NCBI GenBank assembly: GCA_005880175.1
Contig: VBJR01000166.1
Coordinates: 1-23,433, forward strand
DNA: 23,433 bases
Direction of reading: 5' to 3'
From: Chloroflexota bacterium
Lineage (GTDB): Bacteria > Chloroflexota > Dormibacteria > Dormibacterales > Dormibacteraceae
Position numbers and translations under genes: made by a program. Below the pieces are notes generated by a model that was not told the DNA's origin, did not search any database, and worked only from the letters and a program-made list of their open reading frames with translations. Of this stretch, positions 1 to 7,924 are shown in pieces; the stretch's first letter is position 1; each line of letters starts with the position of its first letter.

Positions 1-1840
1 CGTCGCGCAGCACCAGCGCGATGCCGCGGCCGGTGGCCACGCCGCCCTTCGTGCTCGCCCCCGGCTTCGGCGACGGCCGCGACTCCCAGCCCGCCGCCCT
101 GGCGGCCGCCTGCAGCACCGCGATCGCCCGCGGGTCGGTCAGGTACCGCAGCCGGAACGCCAGCGAGTCCTTGCCCGCCTTCGCGGCGATCTCGTCCACG
201 AAGGCCTCCTGGGCGAACGTGATCTGGTACTGCCCCGGCGAGCGCAGGAACGTCGTGCGGAGGCCGAACCCGTACGGCGAGTCGGCCGCCCCCAGCTCGG
301 GCAGGCCGTGCGCGAGCTCGAACGCGCTGGGGAACGTGTACAGGTCGGGCCCTGTCCAGCCGCCGACGCCAGTGGTGTTCAACGGCTTGCCGGCCAGCGC
401 CGCGCCCAGCTCCGTGCTGTCGCTGTTGGTCGGCATCCACGCCTCGTGCTTCCACGCCACGACCGAGCCGTCCGGGCCCAGGCCGGCGGCCAGGTCGTGG
501 ACCGTTCCCGGGCCGTGCGGCTCCCAGACGTGCTCGTCCTCCCGCATCCACTGGACCCGCACCGGCCGGCCCACGGCCTGCGAGAGCACGACCGCCTCGG
601 TGGCCGCGTCGTCGTAGTTGGCGCTCAGCCTGCCGTAGCACCCGGCGCCCTCGAACCGCATCACCTGGACCCGCTCGGGCGAGATGCCGAGCAGCGTCGC
701 CACGTTCTTCTGGAGCCCCTGCGGGTACTGCGTGGCCGACCACACCGTCACGCTGCCGTCGGCGCGGACGTCGGCCACCGCGCAGCTGGGCCCGATCATG
801 CCGTGGTTCTCGAACGGCGTCTGGTACGTCGCGCTGACCGTCTGGGCGGCCGCGGCCAGCGCCCCCGGGACGTCGCCGCGGCTCAGCTGCACGCGATCCT
901 GCGCCGGCAGCGCGCGCAGCGCCGAGTACACGGCGTCGCTCGTGGGCAGCTTGCTCCAGCTCGACCACGTCACCTCGAGCGCGCCCGCGCCCTTGATCGC
1001 GTCCCACTCCCGGTCCGCGACGACCGCGACCAGGTTGCCCTTCGTCACAGCCCGGGCGCCCGGCACCTTCGGCGCGAAGTCGCCGACCGAGACCAGCGTC
1101 GAGCCGATCCCCTTGGGATGGATGACGCGCGCGTGCAGCATGTTCGGCACGCGGACGTCCTGGACGTACGTCGCCTTCGCCGTCACCTTGTCGGGCACCT
1201 CGACCCGGGGGACGCTCTTGCCGACGGTCCCGTACCGGGACGGGTCCTTCGGCTTCGCCGTGCCGGTGACGCTCATGCGGAAGCCGCCGTAGCCGCTGAC
1301 CGTGATCGGCGCGACCGCGGTCAGCACGCGCCCCTTGACCAGCTCGCCGTAGCTCAGCCGGCGCGCGCCGCCGCTGACCACGCCGTCGGTCACCGTGAGC
1401 GCGTCCACCGGCGCGCCGAGCTGCTGCGACGCCAGCTTCAGCAGCGCCGCCCGCCCCTCGGCCGCGATCTGGCGCAGCTGCGCGCCGGCCACGCGGATGG
1501 ACGTGCTGCCCGCCGTGTCGCCCTGGTCGGGCGTCTGGTTCGTGTGGCCGAGGATCATCGTGATCCGGCCGATCGGCACGTCGAGCTCCTCCGCCACGAT
1601 CTGGGCCAGGCCGGTCTGGACGCCGTGGCCCAGCTCGACGTGGCCGCTGCGGGCGGTCACCGACCCGTCGGCGTGGATCGTGAGCCACGTGGCGAGGGCC
1701 GTCGGGTCGAGCGCCGGGTACGGCACCGCCGCGGCCGCCGCCTCGGTGAGAGCCCCCACCACCGCTCCGGGCACCGCCGTCGTGACGATCAGGGCGCCGC
1801 CGGCCTTGAGGAACGTCCGTCTGTCGAGCTCGTGCGTCAT
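1..1840 (-). CDS. Xanthine dehydrogenase family molybdopterin-binding subunit, Tat-exported, IorB-like (3' end outside window)
   Basis: This is the large catalytic subunit of a molybdenum hydroxylase of the isoquinoline 1-oxidoreductase/aldehyde oxidase type, which oxidises aldehydes or N-heterocycles at a molybdopterin cofactor. About 613 residues are visible. The N-terminus carries a twin-arginine signal (DRRTFLKAGG, residues 6-15) followed by a hydrophobic Ala/Val stretch, so the enzyme is probably exported folded. Recognisable family segments include SGHVELGHGVQTGLAQ (GHG where GQG is usual), GDTAGSTSIRVAGAQLRQ, GKSVPRVEVPDKVTAKATYVQDVR, FENHGMIGPSCAVADV, GAGCYGR and RPVRVQWMREDE. The ATG at 1840 lies 7 nt after the stop of the 2Fe-2S subunit gene and has a GTGAGG-like ribosome site, so the two are co-transcribed. 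The C-terminal part lies beyond position 1. The substrate cannot be told from sequence. Confidence 0.9.
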   Translation of the reverse strand, partial: MTHELDRRTFLKAGGALIVTTAVPGAVVGALTEAAAAAVPYPALDPTALATWLTIHADGSVTARSGHVELGHGVQTGLAQIVAEELDVPIGRITMILGHTNQTPDQGDTAGSTSIRVAGAQLRQIAAEGRAALLKLASQQLGAPVDALTVTDGVVSGGARRLSYGELVKGRVLTAVAPITVSGYGGFRMSVTGTAKPKDPSRYGTVGKSVPRVEVPDKVTAKATYVQDVRVPNMLHARVIHPKGIGSTLVSVGDFAPKVPGARAVTKGNLVAVVADREWDAIKGAGALEVTWSSWSKLPTSDAVYSALRALPAQDRVQLSRGDVPGALAAAAQTVSATYQTPFENHGMIGPSCAVADVRADGSVTVWSATQYPQGLQKNVATLLGISPERVQVMRFEGAGCYGRLSANYDDAATEAVVLSQAVGRPVRVQWMREDEHVWEPHGPGTVHDLAAGLGPDGSVVAWKHEAWMPTNSDSTELGAALAGKPLNTTGVGGWTGPDLYTFPSAFELAHGLPELGAADSPYGFGLRTTFLRSPGQYQITFAQEAFVDEIAAKAGKDSLAFRLRYLTDPRAIAVLQAAARAAGWESRPSPKPGASTKGGVATGRGIALVLRD

Positions 1841-1847
1841 GGCCGCC

Positions 1848-2510
1848 TCACCCCATCGCCTTCGCGGCGCGCTGCACCGCCGCGATGATGCTCATGTACG
1901 TGCCGCAGCGGCAGAGGTGCGGCGACGGCGGCGTGTTGGTGTAGGCGTCGCGGATCTGCGCCTCGGTCGGGTTGGGGATCCGCTCCAGGAGATCGACGGC
2001 GACCATCATCATGCCGCTCTGGCAGTAGCCACACTGCGGCACCTGCTGGTCGATCCACGCCTGCTGCACCGGGTGCAGCGTCTTCGCCGCCTGGTCGCCC
2101 GACAGGTTCTTCGCCTGCGCCCACCGCTCCGGCAGGCCTTCCAGCGTGATCACGTCCTGCTTGACCGTGGACCAGGCGGTGATGCACGAGCGGACCTCCC
2201 GCCCGTTCACCAGCACCGCGCAGGCGCCGCACTGGCCGAGGCCGCAGCCGAACTTGGGGCCCTTGAGGCCCATCTCGTCGCGGAGCACGTACAGCAGCGG
2301 CGTGTCGGGCGCCGCCTGGACCTGGTGCGTGCTCCCGTTGACGCGGATCGAGCCGGCCGGGATGGTCTGGCCGCTGTGCCTGACCACCTCGGCGACGGTG
2401 GCGGCGGCGGCCACCGCCACGACGGCCGCCCCCGCTCCGGCGGCGATCCGGGCACGGTCGGGCGGCGGGTCTGGGCTGCTGCCGGCAGGGCGCGCGTTCT
2501 CGTCAGCCAT
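1848..2510 (-). CDS. (2Fe-2S)-binding subunit of molybdenum hydroxylase, IorA-like, with N-terminal membrane anchor
   Basis: This is the electron-transfer subunit that pairs with the molybdopterin protein encoded just downstream. At 220 residues it is longer than the usual 150-160 because of an N-terminal extension with one hydrophobic segment (about residues 21-43), probably a membrane anchor or uncleaved signal. The plant-type ferredoxin cluster ligands are Cys89, Cys94, Cys97 and Cys109. The second cluster is bound by Cys160, Cys163, Cys200 and Cys202 (PQCGYCQSG and HLCRCGTY). The frame stays open to a GTG at 2540, but the ribosome site AAAGGAGAGG (2524-2533) lies inside that extension, so I chose the ATG at 2510. 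The gene follows the SDR gene on the same strand after a gap of about 105 nt that may hold its own promoter. Family assignment is strong; the substrate is unknown. Confidence 0.9.
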   Translation of the reverse strand: MADENARPAGSSPDPPPDRARIAAGAGAAVVAVAAAATVAEVVRHSGQTIPAGSIRVNGSTHQVQAAPDTPLLYVLRDEMGLKGPKFGCGLGQCGACAVLVNGREVRSCITAWSTVKQDVITLEGLPERWAQAKNLSGDQAAKTLHPVQQAWIDQQVPQCGYCQSGMMMVAVDLLERIPNPTEAQIRDAYTNTPPSPHLCRCGTYMSIIAAVQRAAKAMG

Positions 2511-2573
2511 CTCTGGCAACTCGCCTCTCCTTTCCCCCACCCACCCGCAGCCCGCAGGTGCAGAGCAACGATG

Positions 2574-2601
2574 ATGCTACGCCACCAGTTGTGAGCTGCA
2601 A
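2574..2601 (-). promoter_or_regulatory. Candidate promoter for the molybdenum hydroxylase pair
   Basis: On the minus strand TTGCAG (2596-2601) and TAGCAT (2574-2579) are separated by 16 nt, a plausible sigma-70-type -35/-10 pair. They lie in the only sizeable gap between the SDR stop and the 2Fe-2S subunit start. Such short motifs occur by chance, so this is weak evidence from pattern alone. Confidence 0.3.
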
Positions 2602-2615
2602 ATAGTTCGGGGACT

Positions 2616-3362
2616 CTACGCCATCGTCAGGCCGCCGCTCACGGACAGCGTCTGGCCGGTGACGTACGCCGCCTCGTCCGACGCGAAGAACGCCACCGCC
2701 GCCGCGATCTCCTCGGGCCGGGCCAGGCGGCGGAACGGGATCGCCTTGACCAGCGCGTCGCCGAGCCGCGGGTTGGCCTGGCGCGTCGCCTCCATCATCG
2801 GCGTGTCGGTCGGGCCCGGGCAGACCACGTTGACCCTGATGCCGTGGCGGGCCACCTCGCGGGCCACCGCCTTGCTGAAGCCGATGATGCCGGCCTTGGC
2901 GCCCGAGTAGACCACCTCGCCGCTGGAGCCCACGCGGCCGGCGTCCGAGCTGATGTTCACGATGGCGCCGCCGCCGCGCCCGATCATCCCGTCCAGCACC
3001 GCGCGCGTGCACGCGATCGTCCCGCGCAGATTGACCGCGATGACGCGGTCCCACGTCTCCTCCGTGCTCTCCAGGAACGGCTGGACCAGGTCCCAGCCGG
3101 CGCAGCAGACGAGCACGCCGACCGGGCCCAGCTGCCGCTCCGCCTCGGTCACCGCGGCCCGCATCGCCGACAGGTACGACACGTCGGCCTGCAGCGCGCA
3201 GCCGCGGTCGCCCAGCTCGGCGGCCGTCGCCCGGGCGCCCTCCAGGTTCAGGTCCACGGCCGCCACGCGGCAGCCCTCCTCGCCCAGCCGCAGCGCCACC
3301 GCGCGGCCGATGCCGCTGGCGGCCCCGGTCACGATCGCCACCTCGCCGTCGAATCCCCTCAT
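2616..3362 (-). CDS. Short-chain dehydrogenase/reductase, BadH-like (2-hydroxycyclohexanecarboxyl-CoA dehydrogenase type)
   Basis: This is an NAD(H)-dependent alcohol dehydrogenase of the classical SDR family, 248 residues and complete. The cofactor motif TGAASGIG is at 12-19, and Asp37 at the end of strand beta-2 favours NAD over NADP. CCAG at 86-89 replaces the usual NNAG. The catalytic residues are Asn111, Ser139, Tyr152 and Lys156. The stretches CAGWDLVQPF, SDAGRVGSSGEVVY, NVVCPGPTDTPM and the end GQTLSVSGGLTMA closely recall BadH of the cyclohexanecarboxylate (benzoate) pathway as I remember it. A beta-hydroxyacyl-CoA substrate is therefore plausible but not proven. The ATG at 3362 overlaps the HyuB stop (ATGA), indicating translational coupling and a shared operon with the hydantoinase genes. 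Cytoplasmic. Confidence 0.85.
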   Translation of the reverse strand: MRGFDGEVAIVTGAASGIGRAVALRLGEEGCRVAAVDLNLEGARATAAELGDRGCALQADVSYLSAMRAAVTEAERQLGPVGVLVCCAGWDLVQPFLESTEETWDRVIAVNLRGTIACTRAVLDGMIGRGGGAIVNISSDAGRVGSSGEVVYSGAKAGIIGFSKAVAREVARHGIRVNVVCPGPTDTPMMEATRQANPRLGDALVKAIPFRRLARPEEIAAAVAFFASDEAAYVTGQTLSVSGGLTMA

Positions 3363-4991
3363 GTCCGCACTCCGTACTCGCGTTCGGCCGCGGCCCGGCT
3401 GACCAGGCCCTCGGCCACGTCCTCCGCCACCTCGTCGGGCGGCCGCTCCCGGGGGTCGTGGTAGCCGCCGCCGCCCGGCAGCTCCAGCGTGAACGTGGCG
3501 CCGGCCGGCAGCGTCATGCTGAGCTTCGGGCTGCGCCGCACCCCGGTCGACCCACCCCGCGAAATCCGCACCCCGCCACCGCGATTTCGCGGGGACCCCG
3601 GGGACGTCCGGAAGCCGGCCCGAGCCCCCGGCCGCCCGCCCTCGTAGCCGGCGGCCGCCTGCGTGAACCGGTCGGACAGGACCGAGACCACGTACGGCTC
3701 GCCGGTCCGCACCTCCACCTCGATCACCTGGCCCAGCCCGCCGCGGCGCCGGCCGGGACCGCCCGAGTCGCGCCGGTACTCCTTGCGCCGGATCACCAGC
3801 GGGCTCGTGGACTCGATCACCTCGACCGGCGAGGCGGCCACGCCGCTCGGAAACGCGGTCGTCGAGAGGCCGTCGGCGGCCGGCCGGGCGCCCGTCCCGC
3901 CGGCCGAGAAGAACACGCCGACGAACCGCGTCGGGCCCGCCCCGCGGACGGTGGTCAGCCAGATGCCGCCCGCGCCCTCCGCGATGACCCGGCCCGGCAG
4001 CACCGGCTCCAGCGCGCCGAACACGGCATGGGGGATGTAGTGGCCCGCGATCTGGCGCGCCGCCACGGCCGCCGGGAACCGCGGGTTGAAGATCGAGCCC
4101 TCCGGCGCCGTCACGCGCACCGGCCGGAAGCTGCCGTCGTTGTGCGGCACCTCGGGCGCGACCGCGCACTTGAGCGCGTAGTTCGTGTACGCGGCCGTGT
4201 AGTTGAGGACCACGTTCATGCCCCGGTCCACCTGGTCCGAGCTGCCCGCGAAGTCGGCCGTGACCTCGTCGCCGCGCACCGACAGCCGGCACTGGATGCG
4301 GACCGGCTCGTCCAGGCCGTCCACGAAGCACGTCCGCTCGTAGTCGCCGTCGGGGATGGCGCGCAGCGCGTCGCGCATGGCCCGCTCCGAGCTCCAGGTA
4401 CGCGAGCAGGCGGTCGGCGCCGACCTGGTTGCCGGCCACCTGGGCGTGCAGGTCGCCCAGCACCTCCTCGGGCGCCCGCACGTTGGCGGCCAGGATCCGG
4501 TGCAGGTCGCGGTTCGGCTCGCCCCGCTCGTACAGCTTCGTGATCGGGATGGCGAGGCCCTCCTCGTACACCTCGCCCGCGTCGGCCGACAGCCCGCGCC
4601 CGCCGATGTCGATGGCGTGGCACGTGTTGCCGAAGAAGCCGACCAGGCGGTCGCCGCGGAAGACGGGCGTGACCACCGACAGGTCGTTGAGCTGGCCGGA
4701 CGTCATCCACGGGTCGTTCGTGATCAGCACGTCGCCGGTCGCCAGCGTCTCGGGCGGGTGGGCGGCCAGGAAGTGGCGCATGCCGGTCGCCAGCGAGTTG
4801 ATGTGGCCCGGCGTGCCGGTCACCGCCTGGGCGAGCATGCGGCCGCGCGCGTCGAACACGGCGGCGGAGAGGTCGCCCACCTCGCGCACGATCGGCGTGA
4901 ACGAGGTGCGCATCAGCGCGGCCGCCTGCTCGTTCGTGACCTGGATCAGCCGCGTCCAGAGGATCTCCAGCGTGACGGGGTCGATGCTCAT
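3359..4991 (-). CDS. hyuB: Hydantoinase B/oxoprolinase family protein, broken by an internal gap with frameshift
   Basis: This is the HyuB subunit of an ATP-dependent hydantoinase/5-oxoprolinase-type (or acetone carboxylase-like) enzyme, which works with HyuA to open or carboxylate a small substrate. The first part runs from ATG 4991 to about 4392 (MSIDPVTLEILWTRL, then TNDPWMTSGQLND, FFGNTCHAIDIGG and NVRAPEEVLGDLHAQVAGN). The protein then continues in another frame from about 4390 to the stop at 3359 (SERAMRDALRAIPDG, FPAAVAARQIAGHYIPHAVF, LELPGGGGYHDPRERPP). About 15-20 residues normally found between LLAYLE and SERAM are missing at the join, near a GAGCTC. Near the C-terminus a palindromic block adds residues not expected in the family. 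Start and stop overlap the neighbours as ATGA on both sides. The family is certain; whether the break is real or an assembly fault is open. Confidence 0.85.
3555..3594. repeat. Palindromic element inside the hyuB coding region
   Basis: The 12-nt arm CCCCGCGAAATC (3555-3566) is perfectly inverted as GATTTCGCGGGG (3583-3594) around a 16-nt loop. A smaller hairpin, CCGCG-AAAT-CGCGG on the minus strand, is nested at the boundary of the right arm. The AAAT/ATTT cores stand out in this GC-rich gene. The element encodes roughly PRNRGGGVRISRGGSTG, a low-complexity stretch that HyuB relatives lack as far as I recall, just before the conserved LPAG...LELPGGGGY end. It may be a REP-like element inserted in frame. 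No second copy was noticed in this window. Confidence 0.55.
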
Positions 4992-6851
4992 CCGGGCAGC
5001 TCCACCACCAGGTTGCCGTGCGCATCGATCTCGCCCGTGCCGCCGGGCCCGATCACCGCGGACGACTCGCGCTCCTCGACGACCGCCGGTCCGTGCACGC
5101 GCGCGCCCGGGGCCATGCGGTAGCGGTCCCAGACCTCGGCGTCCACGAACGCGCGCCGCTCCTCCGACCACACCGGGCGGCGGCCCTTGCGGGCGGGGCC
5201 GGCGGCGACGCCGGCGAGCCGCCGCCGGCCGTAGAGGTGGCTGTACGCGGCCTCGAACGCCTCCCGCACCTGGCCGGCCGGACGCCGGCCGTCCAGGGCG
5301 GCGCCGAGCGCCACCGTCACGCCCTCGCCCTGGCCGCGGTAGCGCACGTCGGCGGCGAGCGCGACCGTCACCTGGTCCGCCGGCACGCCGGCCCTCGCCA
5401 GGTGCGCGGCGCCCGCGGCCCGCATCGCCGCGAGGGCCTGGTGGACGTCCGCCCACCCCACCTCGCCCAGCCCGGCGGGCAGGCTGCGGGCGAAGTCGAA
5501 CGCGGGCGGCGCGGTGAGCATGCCGAACGCGGAGGCGACGCCAGCCGCCGGGGGCAGGACCAGCCGGCGGACGCCGAGGCGTCGTGCCACGCCCCACGCG
5601 TGGACCGGCCCGGCGCCGCCGGTGGCGACGAGGGCGAACCGGCGCAGGTCGCGGCCCCGCTCGATCGCGTGCATGCGGGCGGCGCCGGCCATGTTCTCGT
5701 CCACGACCTGGTGGATCGCGGACGCCGCCTCGGCCAGGTCCAGCCCCAGGCTGGCGGCCAGGCCGCCGACGGCCGAGCGGGCCGCGTCCACGTCGAGCGC
5801 CATCTCGCCGCCCAGGAAGAAGCCCGGGTCGAGGTTCGGCGCCGGCGCTCTCGGGGCCGACCTTGGGCAGGCCGAACCGGTCCACGCGGGCGATGCTGCC
5901 GCCGCCGGCCCCGATCTCGATCAGGTCGATGACCGGCACGCGCAGGGGCAGGCCGCTCTCGGGCGCGAAGCGGTAGACCCGGGCCACCTCGTGTTCCCGC
6001 GCCAGCAGCGGCTCGCCCGCCTCGATCAGCGCGGCCTTGGCGGTGGTGCCGCCCATGTCGAAGCCGAGCACGTCCCGCTCGCCGGCGGCCGCGCCCGAGA
6101 AGGCCGCGCTGAGGGCGCCCGCCGCCGGCCCCGACTCGGCCAGCCGGACCGGGAACCGGCGCCCGGTGTCCACCGCGGCCAGGCCGCCGGTCGACAGCAT
6201 CAGGTGGAGCGGGCAGCGCAGGCCGGCGTCCTCCAGGCGGCGCTCCAGCGTGGCCAGGTAGCGGTCCATCAGCGGCCTGACGTACGCGTTGGCGACGGTG
6301 GTGCTGGCGCGCACGTACTCGCCCAGCTCGGGCACGACGTCGCTGGAGGCGGAGACCGGCACGCCCGGCAGCTCCTCGGCCAGCAGGGCCGCCGCCCGCC
6401 GCTCGTGGTCCGGGTGCCGGTAGGAGTGGAGGAAGCAGACGGCGACCGCCTCGACGCCGGCGCGGCGCGCCCGGCCGGCCAGCCGGCGCACCTCGGCCTC
6501 GTCGAGCGGGCGGTCCACCGTGCCGTCCGCGAGCACCCGCTCGTCGACCTCCCAGCGCAGGCGGCGGGGCACGAGCGGCTCGGGCAGCTCGAGGAACAGG
6601 TCGTACAGGTCGTAGCGGTGCTCGCGCGCGATCTCGTAGGCGTCACGGAAACCACGCGTGGTGAGCAGGGCAGTTCGAGCGCCCTTGCGTTCGATCACCG
6701 CGTTGGTCACCAGGGTCGTGCCGTGAATGACGTGCTGGACCTGACCGGCGACGGCGGCGACGCGGCCCCCGACCAGCAGGACGAGGTCGGTGAACGTGCC
6801 GCCGATGTCGACGCCGATGCGGGCCCCGCCGGGCGCGGGTTCAGCGGGCAC
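4988..6851 (-). CDS. hyuA: Hydantoinase A/oxoprolinase family protein, with two internal gaps, one causing a frameshift
   Basis: This is the ATP-binding HyuA subunit (ASKHA fold) that partners HyuB in the next gene. The N-terminal part runs from GTG 6851 to about 5842: RIGVDIGGTFTDLV, HGTTLVTNAVIER, RLAESGPAAGAL, FDMGGTTAKAAL and IEIGAGGGSIARVDRFGLPK. The rest continues in another frame from about 5840 to the stop at 4988: NLDPGFFLGGEMALDVDAA, VVDENMAGAARMHAIERG, FALVATGGAGPVHA, DVRYRGQGE and a final Gly/Glu-rich strand. At the join, the block that normally reads like DPGPACYGRGG...TVTDAN after ESAGA is absent. A second, in-frame loss of about 30-35 residues lies near 6745-6755 (GGRVAAVA joined directly to GQVQHVIHG). 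The visible length of about 617 residues compares with the usual 680-700. The ATGA overlap with hyuB shows coupling. Upstream the frame is open into a HEPN remnant, so the true start is uncertain. Confidence 0.85.
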
Positions 6852-6960
6852 GCCGGCCGGCAGCCAGCTCCGCCGCGACCGCCGCCTTCAGTGGAGGCAG
6901 CGCGTCCGTGACGATGGCCCGCACCTGCTCGAGGCGCATCCGCTCCCGCTCGTCCCTCAC
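6852..6960 (-). pseudogene. Remnant of a HEPN (DUF86/HepT-like) gene, centre missing, reading into hyuA
   Basis: Directly after the nucleotidyltransferase, overlapping its stop as GTGA, a frame starts VRDERERM, the typical beginning of DUF86 HEPN proteins. It continues LEQVRAIVTDALPPLKAAVAAEL, the typical end of the same family. The middle, about 75 residues including the Rx4-6H ribonuclease motif, is missing at about 6930-6942. No stop follows; the frame runs into HyuA. MNT-HEPN pairs normally form toxin-antitoxin modules in which the MNT partner AMPylates the HEPN RNase. What remains here cannot be a working HEPN protein. The identification rests on the two short ends and on position. Confidence 0.55.
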
Positions 6961-7268
6961 AGCGCGACCGCGCCCCTCGACACCCGGGCGGTGAACTCGG
7001 GGGACGGGTCCTCGGTAACGTGCACGGGGCGGCCGAGCACCGTGCCCAGCTCCTCCTGCAGCCCGTCGAGCAGGCCGAAGTACGCGAACCCGCGCGGCTT
7101 CGGCTCGCGCAGGTCCACGAGCAGATCCACGTCGCTCTTCTCGTCCGCCGTGCCCCGCGCGACCGACCCGAAGACGCGCGGATTCTCCGCCCCCCTGGCC
7201 CGGAGGCTGCGCAGGATCTCCTCCCGCCGCGCCCGGACGTCCTCGATCGTGATGCGGCGCGCGCTCAT
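6957..7268 (-). CDS. Minimal nucleotidyltransferase (MNT domain, MntA-like antitoxin family)
   Basis: This is a small polymerase-beta-fold nucleotidyltransferase of 103 residues, the usual MNT size. The signature GS-x10-DxD is present as G34-S35 ... D46-V-D48 in the run FGSVARGTADEKSDVDLL. The third acidic position normally in a later strand (VDVV-like) appears to be His in GRPVHVTED, so catalysis may be altered. A start at 7277 is also open, but the GAGGGAGA ribosome site directly touches it, whereas it sits 9 nt before the ATG at 7268. The gene lies 31 nt after the thiol peroxidase stop and overlaps a HEPN remnant, which supports an MNT-HEPN toxin-antitoxin pair. Cytoplasmic. Confidence 0.8.
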   Translation of the reverse strand: MSARRITIEDVRARREEILRSLRARGAENPRVFGSVARGTADEKSDVDLLVDLREPKPRGFAYFGLLDGLQEELGTVLGRPVHVTEDPSPEFTARVSRGAVAL

Positions 7269-7299
7269 CGAACCCATTCTCCCTCAGCCGGAGAGCGGA

Positions 7300-7845
7300 C
7301 TACCCGGCCGCCGCCTCCCGGGCCGCGGCCAGCGCGGCGGCGTAGTCCGGCTCCGTCGTCAGCTCGCGCACGTACTCCACGTGGCGGATGCGGCCCTCGC
7401 GGTCGATCACGAAGACGGCGCGGCCGAGCAGGCGGTTCTCCTCCATCAGCAGTCCGTAGTCGATGCCGAACTGCTGGTTCATGTACGCCGAGGCCGTCGT
7501 GTGCGTCACGTCCGCCGCGCCGCACCAGCGGGCCTGCGCGAACACCAGGTCCATGCTGACCGTCAGCATCTCGACGTCGCCGCCCAGCGCCCGGCGCTCC
7601 TCTTCCCAGTGCCGCGTCTCGCGGTCGCACGTGGGCGTGTCCAGGGACGGCACGCAGCTCAGGATCAGCACCTTCCCGCGGTAGTCCGAGAGGTGCACCG
7701 GCGCCGGCACGAAGCCCTTGCCGGCCAGCTCCGCGTCGGGCGCCAGGTCGCCGGCCCTCAGCTCCTCGCCGATCGCCGTCAGCTCCTGGCCCCGCGCGGT
7801 GAACGCGCCCGGCCGCGTCGTGTAGGTCGCCAGGTCATCAGGCAT
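7300..7845 (-). CDS. tpx: Thiol peroxidase (atypical 2-Cys peroxiredoxin, Tpx)
   Basis: This enzyme reduces hydrogen peroxide and alkyl hydroperoxides using thioredoxin. It has 181 residues, slightly longer than the roughly 168 of E. coli Tpx. The peroxidatic site is SLDTPTCDRETR with Cys73, and the resolving Cys108 lies in FAQARWCGA, the spacing expected for Tpx. The conserved tail TTEPDYAAAL is present. The ATG at 7845 was chosen over an in-frame ATG at 7857 because GGAGG sits 5 nt upstream of it, inside the longer version. It is the first gene of the minus-strand block and is divergent from the hydrolase at 7925. Cytoplasmic. I see no sign of damage. Confidence 0.92.
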   Translation of the reverse strand: MPDDLATYTTRPGAFTARGQELTAIGEELRAGDLAPDAELAGKGFVPAPVHLSDYRGKVLILSCVPSLDTPTCDRETRHWEEERRALGGDVEMLTVSMDLVFAQARWCGAADVTHTTASAYMNQQFGIDYGLLMEENRLLGRAVFVIDREGRIRHVEYVRELTTEPDYAAALAAAREAAAG

Positions 7846-7885
7846 CGTCACCTCCATTCCGCGTGCGCGGCGTCCGCTCCCACCA

Positions 7886-7916
7886 GCCCGGGACCCGGGC
7901 GTCCGGAGAGTAGCAT
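7886..7916 (+). promoter_or_regulatory. Palindrome and candidate -10 element in the tpx/hydrolase divergent region
   Basis: GCCCGGG-A-CCCGGGC (7886-7900) is a perfect 7+1+7 palindrome in the 79-nt gap between two divergent genes. TAGCAT (7911-7916) follows and ends 8 nt before the hydrolase ATG, with no clear ribosome site. This is the arrangement expected for a leaderless transcript. No -35 was found. The interpretation is speculative. Confidence 0.25.
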
Positions 7917-7924
7917 CCGGGACC

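Noticed and set aside
308..1888. Long plus-strand open frames opposite the molybdopterin subunit, and similar ones opposite other genes (e.g. 13066-14265, 14100-16280)
   Set aside because: Their translations are Arg/His/Ala-rich with no family resemblance and are antisense to well-conserved proteins.
2511..2540. Extended GTG start for the 2Fe-2S subunit
   Set aside because: The ribosome binding site AAAGGAGAGG lies inside the extension, so the ATG at 2510 fits better.
2616..6851. A single open frame of 1,411 codons that would encode a HyuA-HyuB-SDR fusion
   Set aside because: It strings together the true frames of HyuA's first part, HyuB's first part and the SDR through out-of-frame Arg/Gly/Pro-rich stretches. 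The real gene ends lie in other frames with ATGA overlaps.
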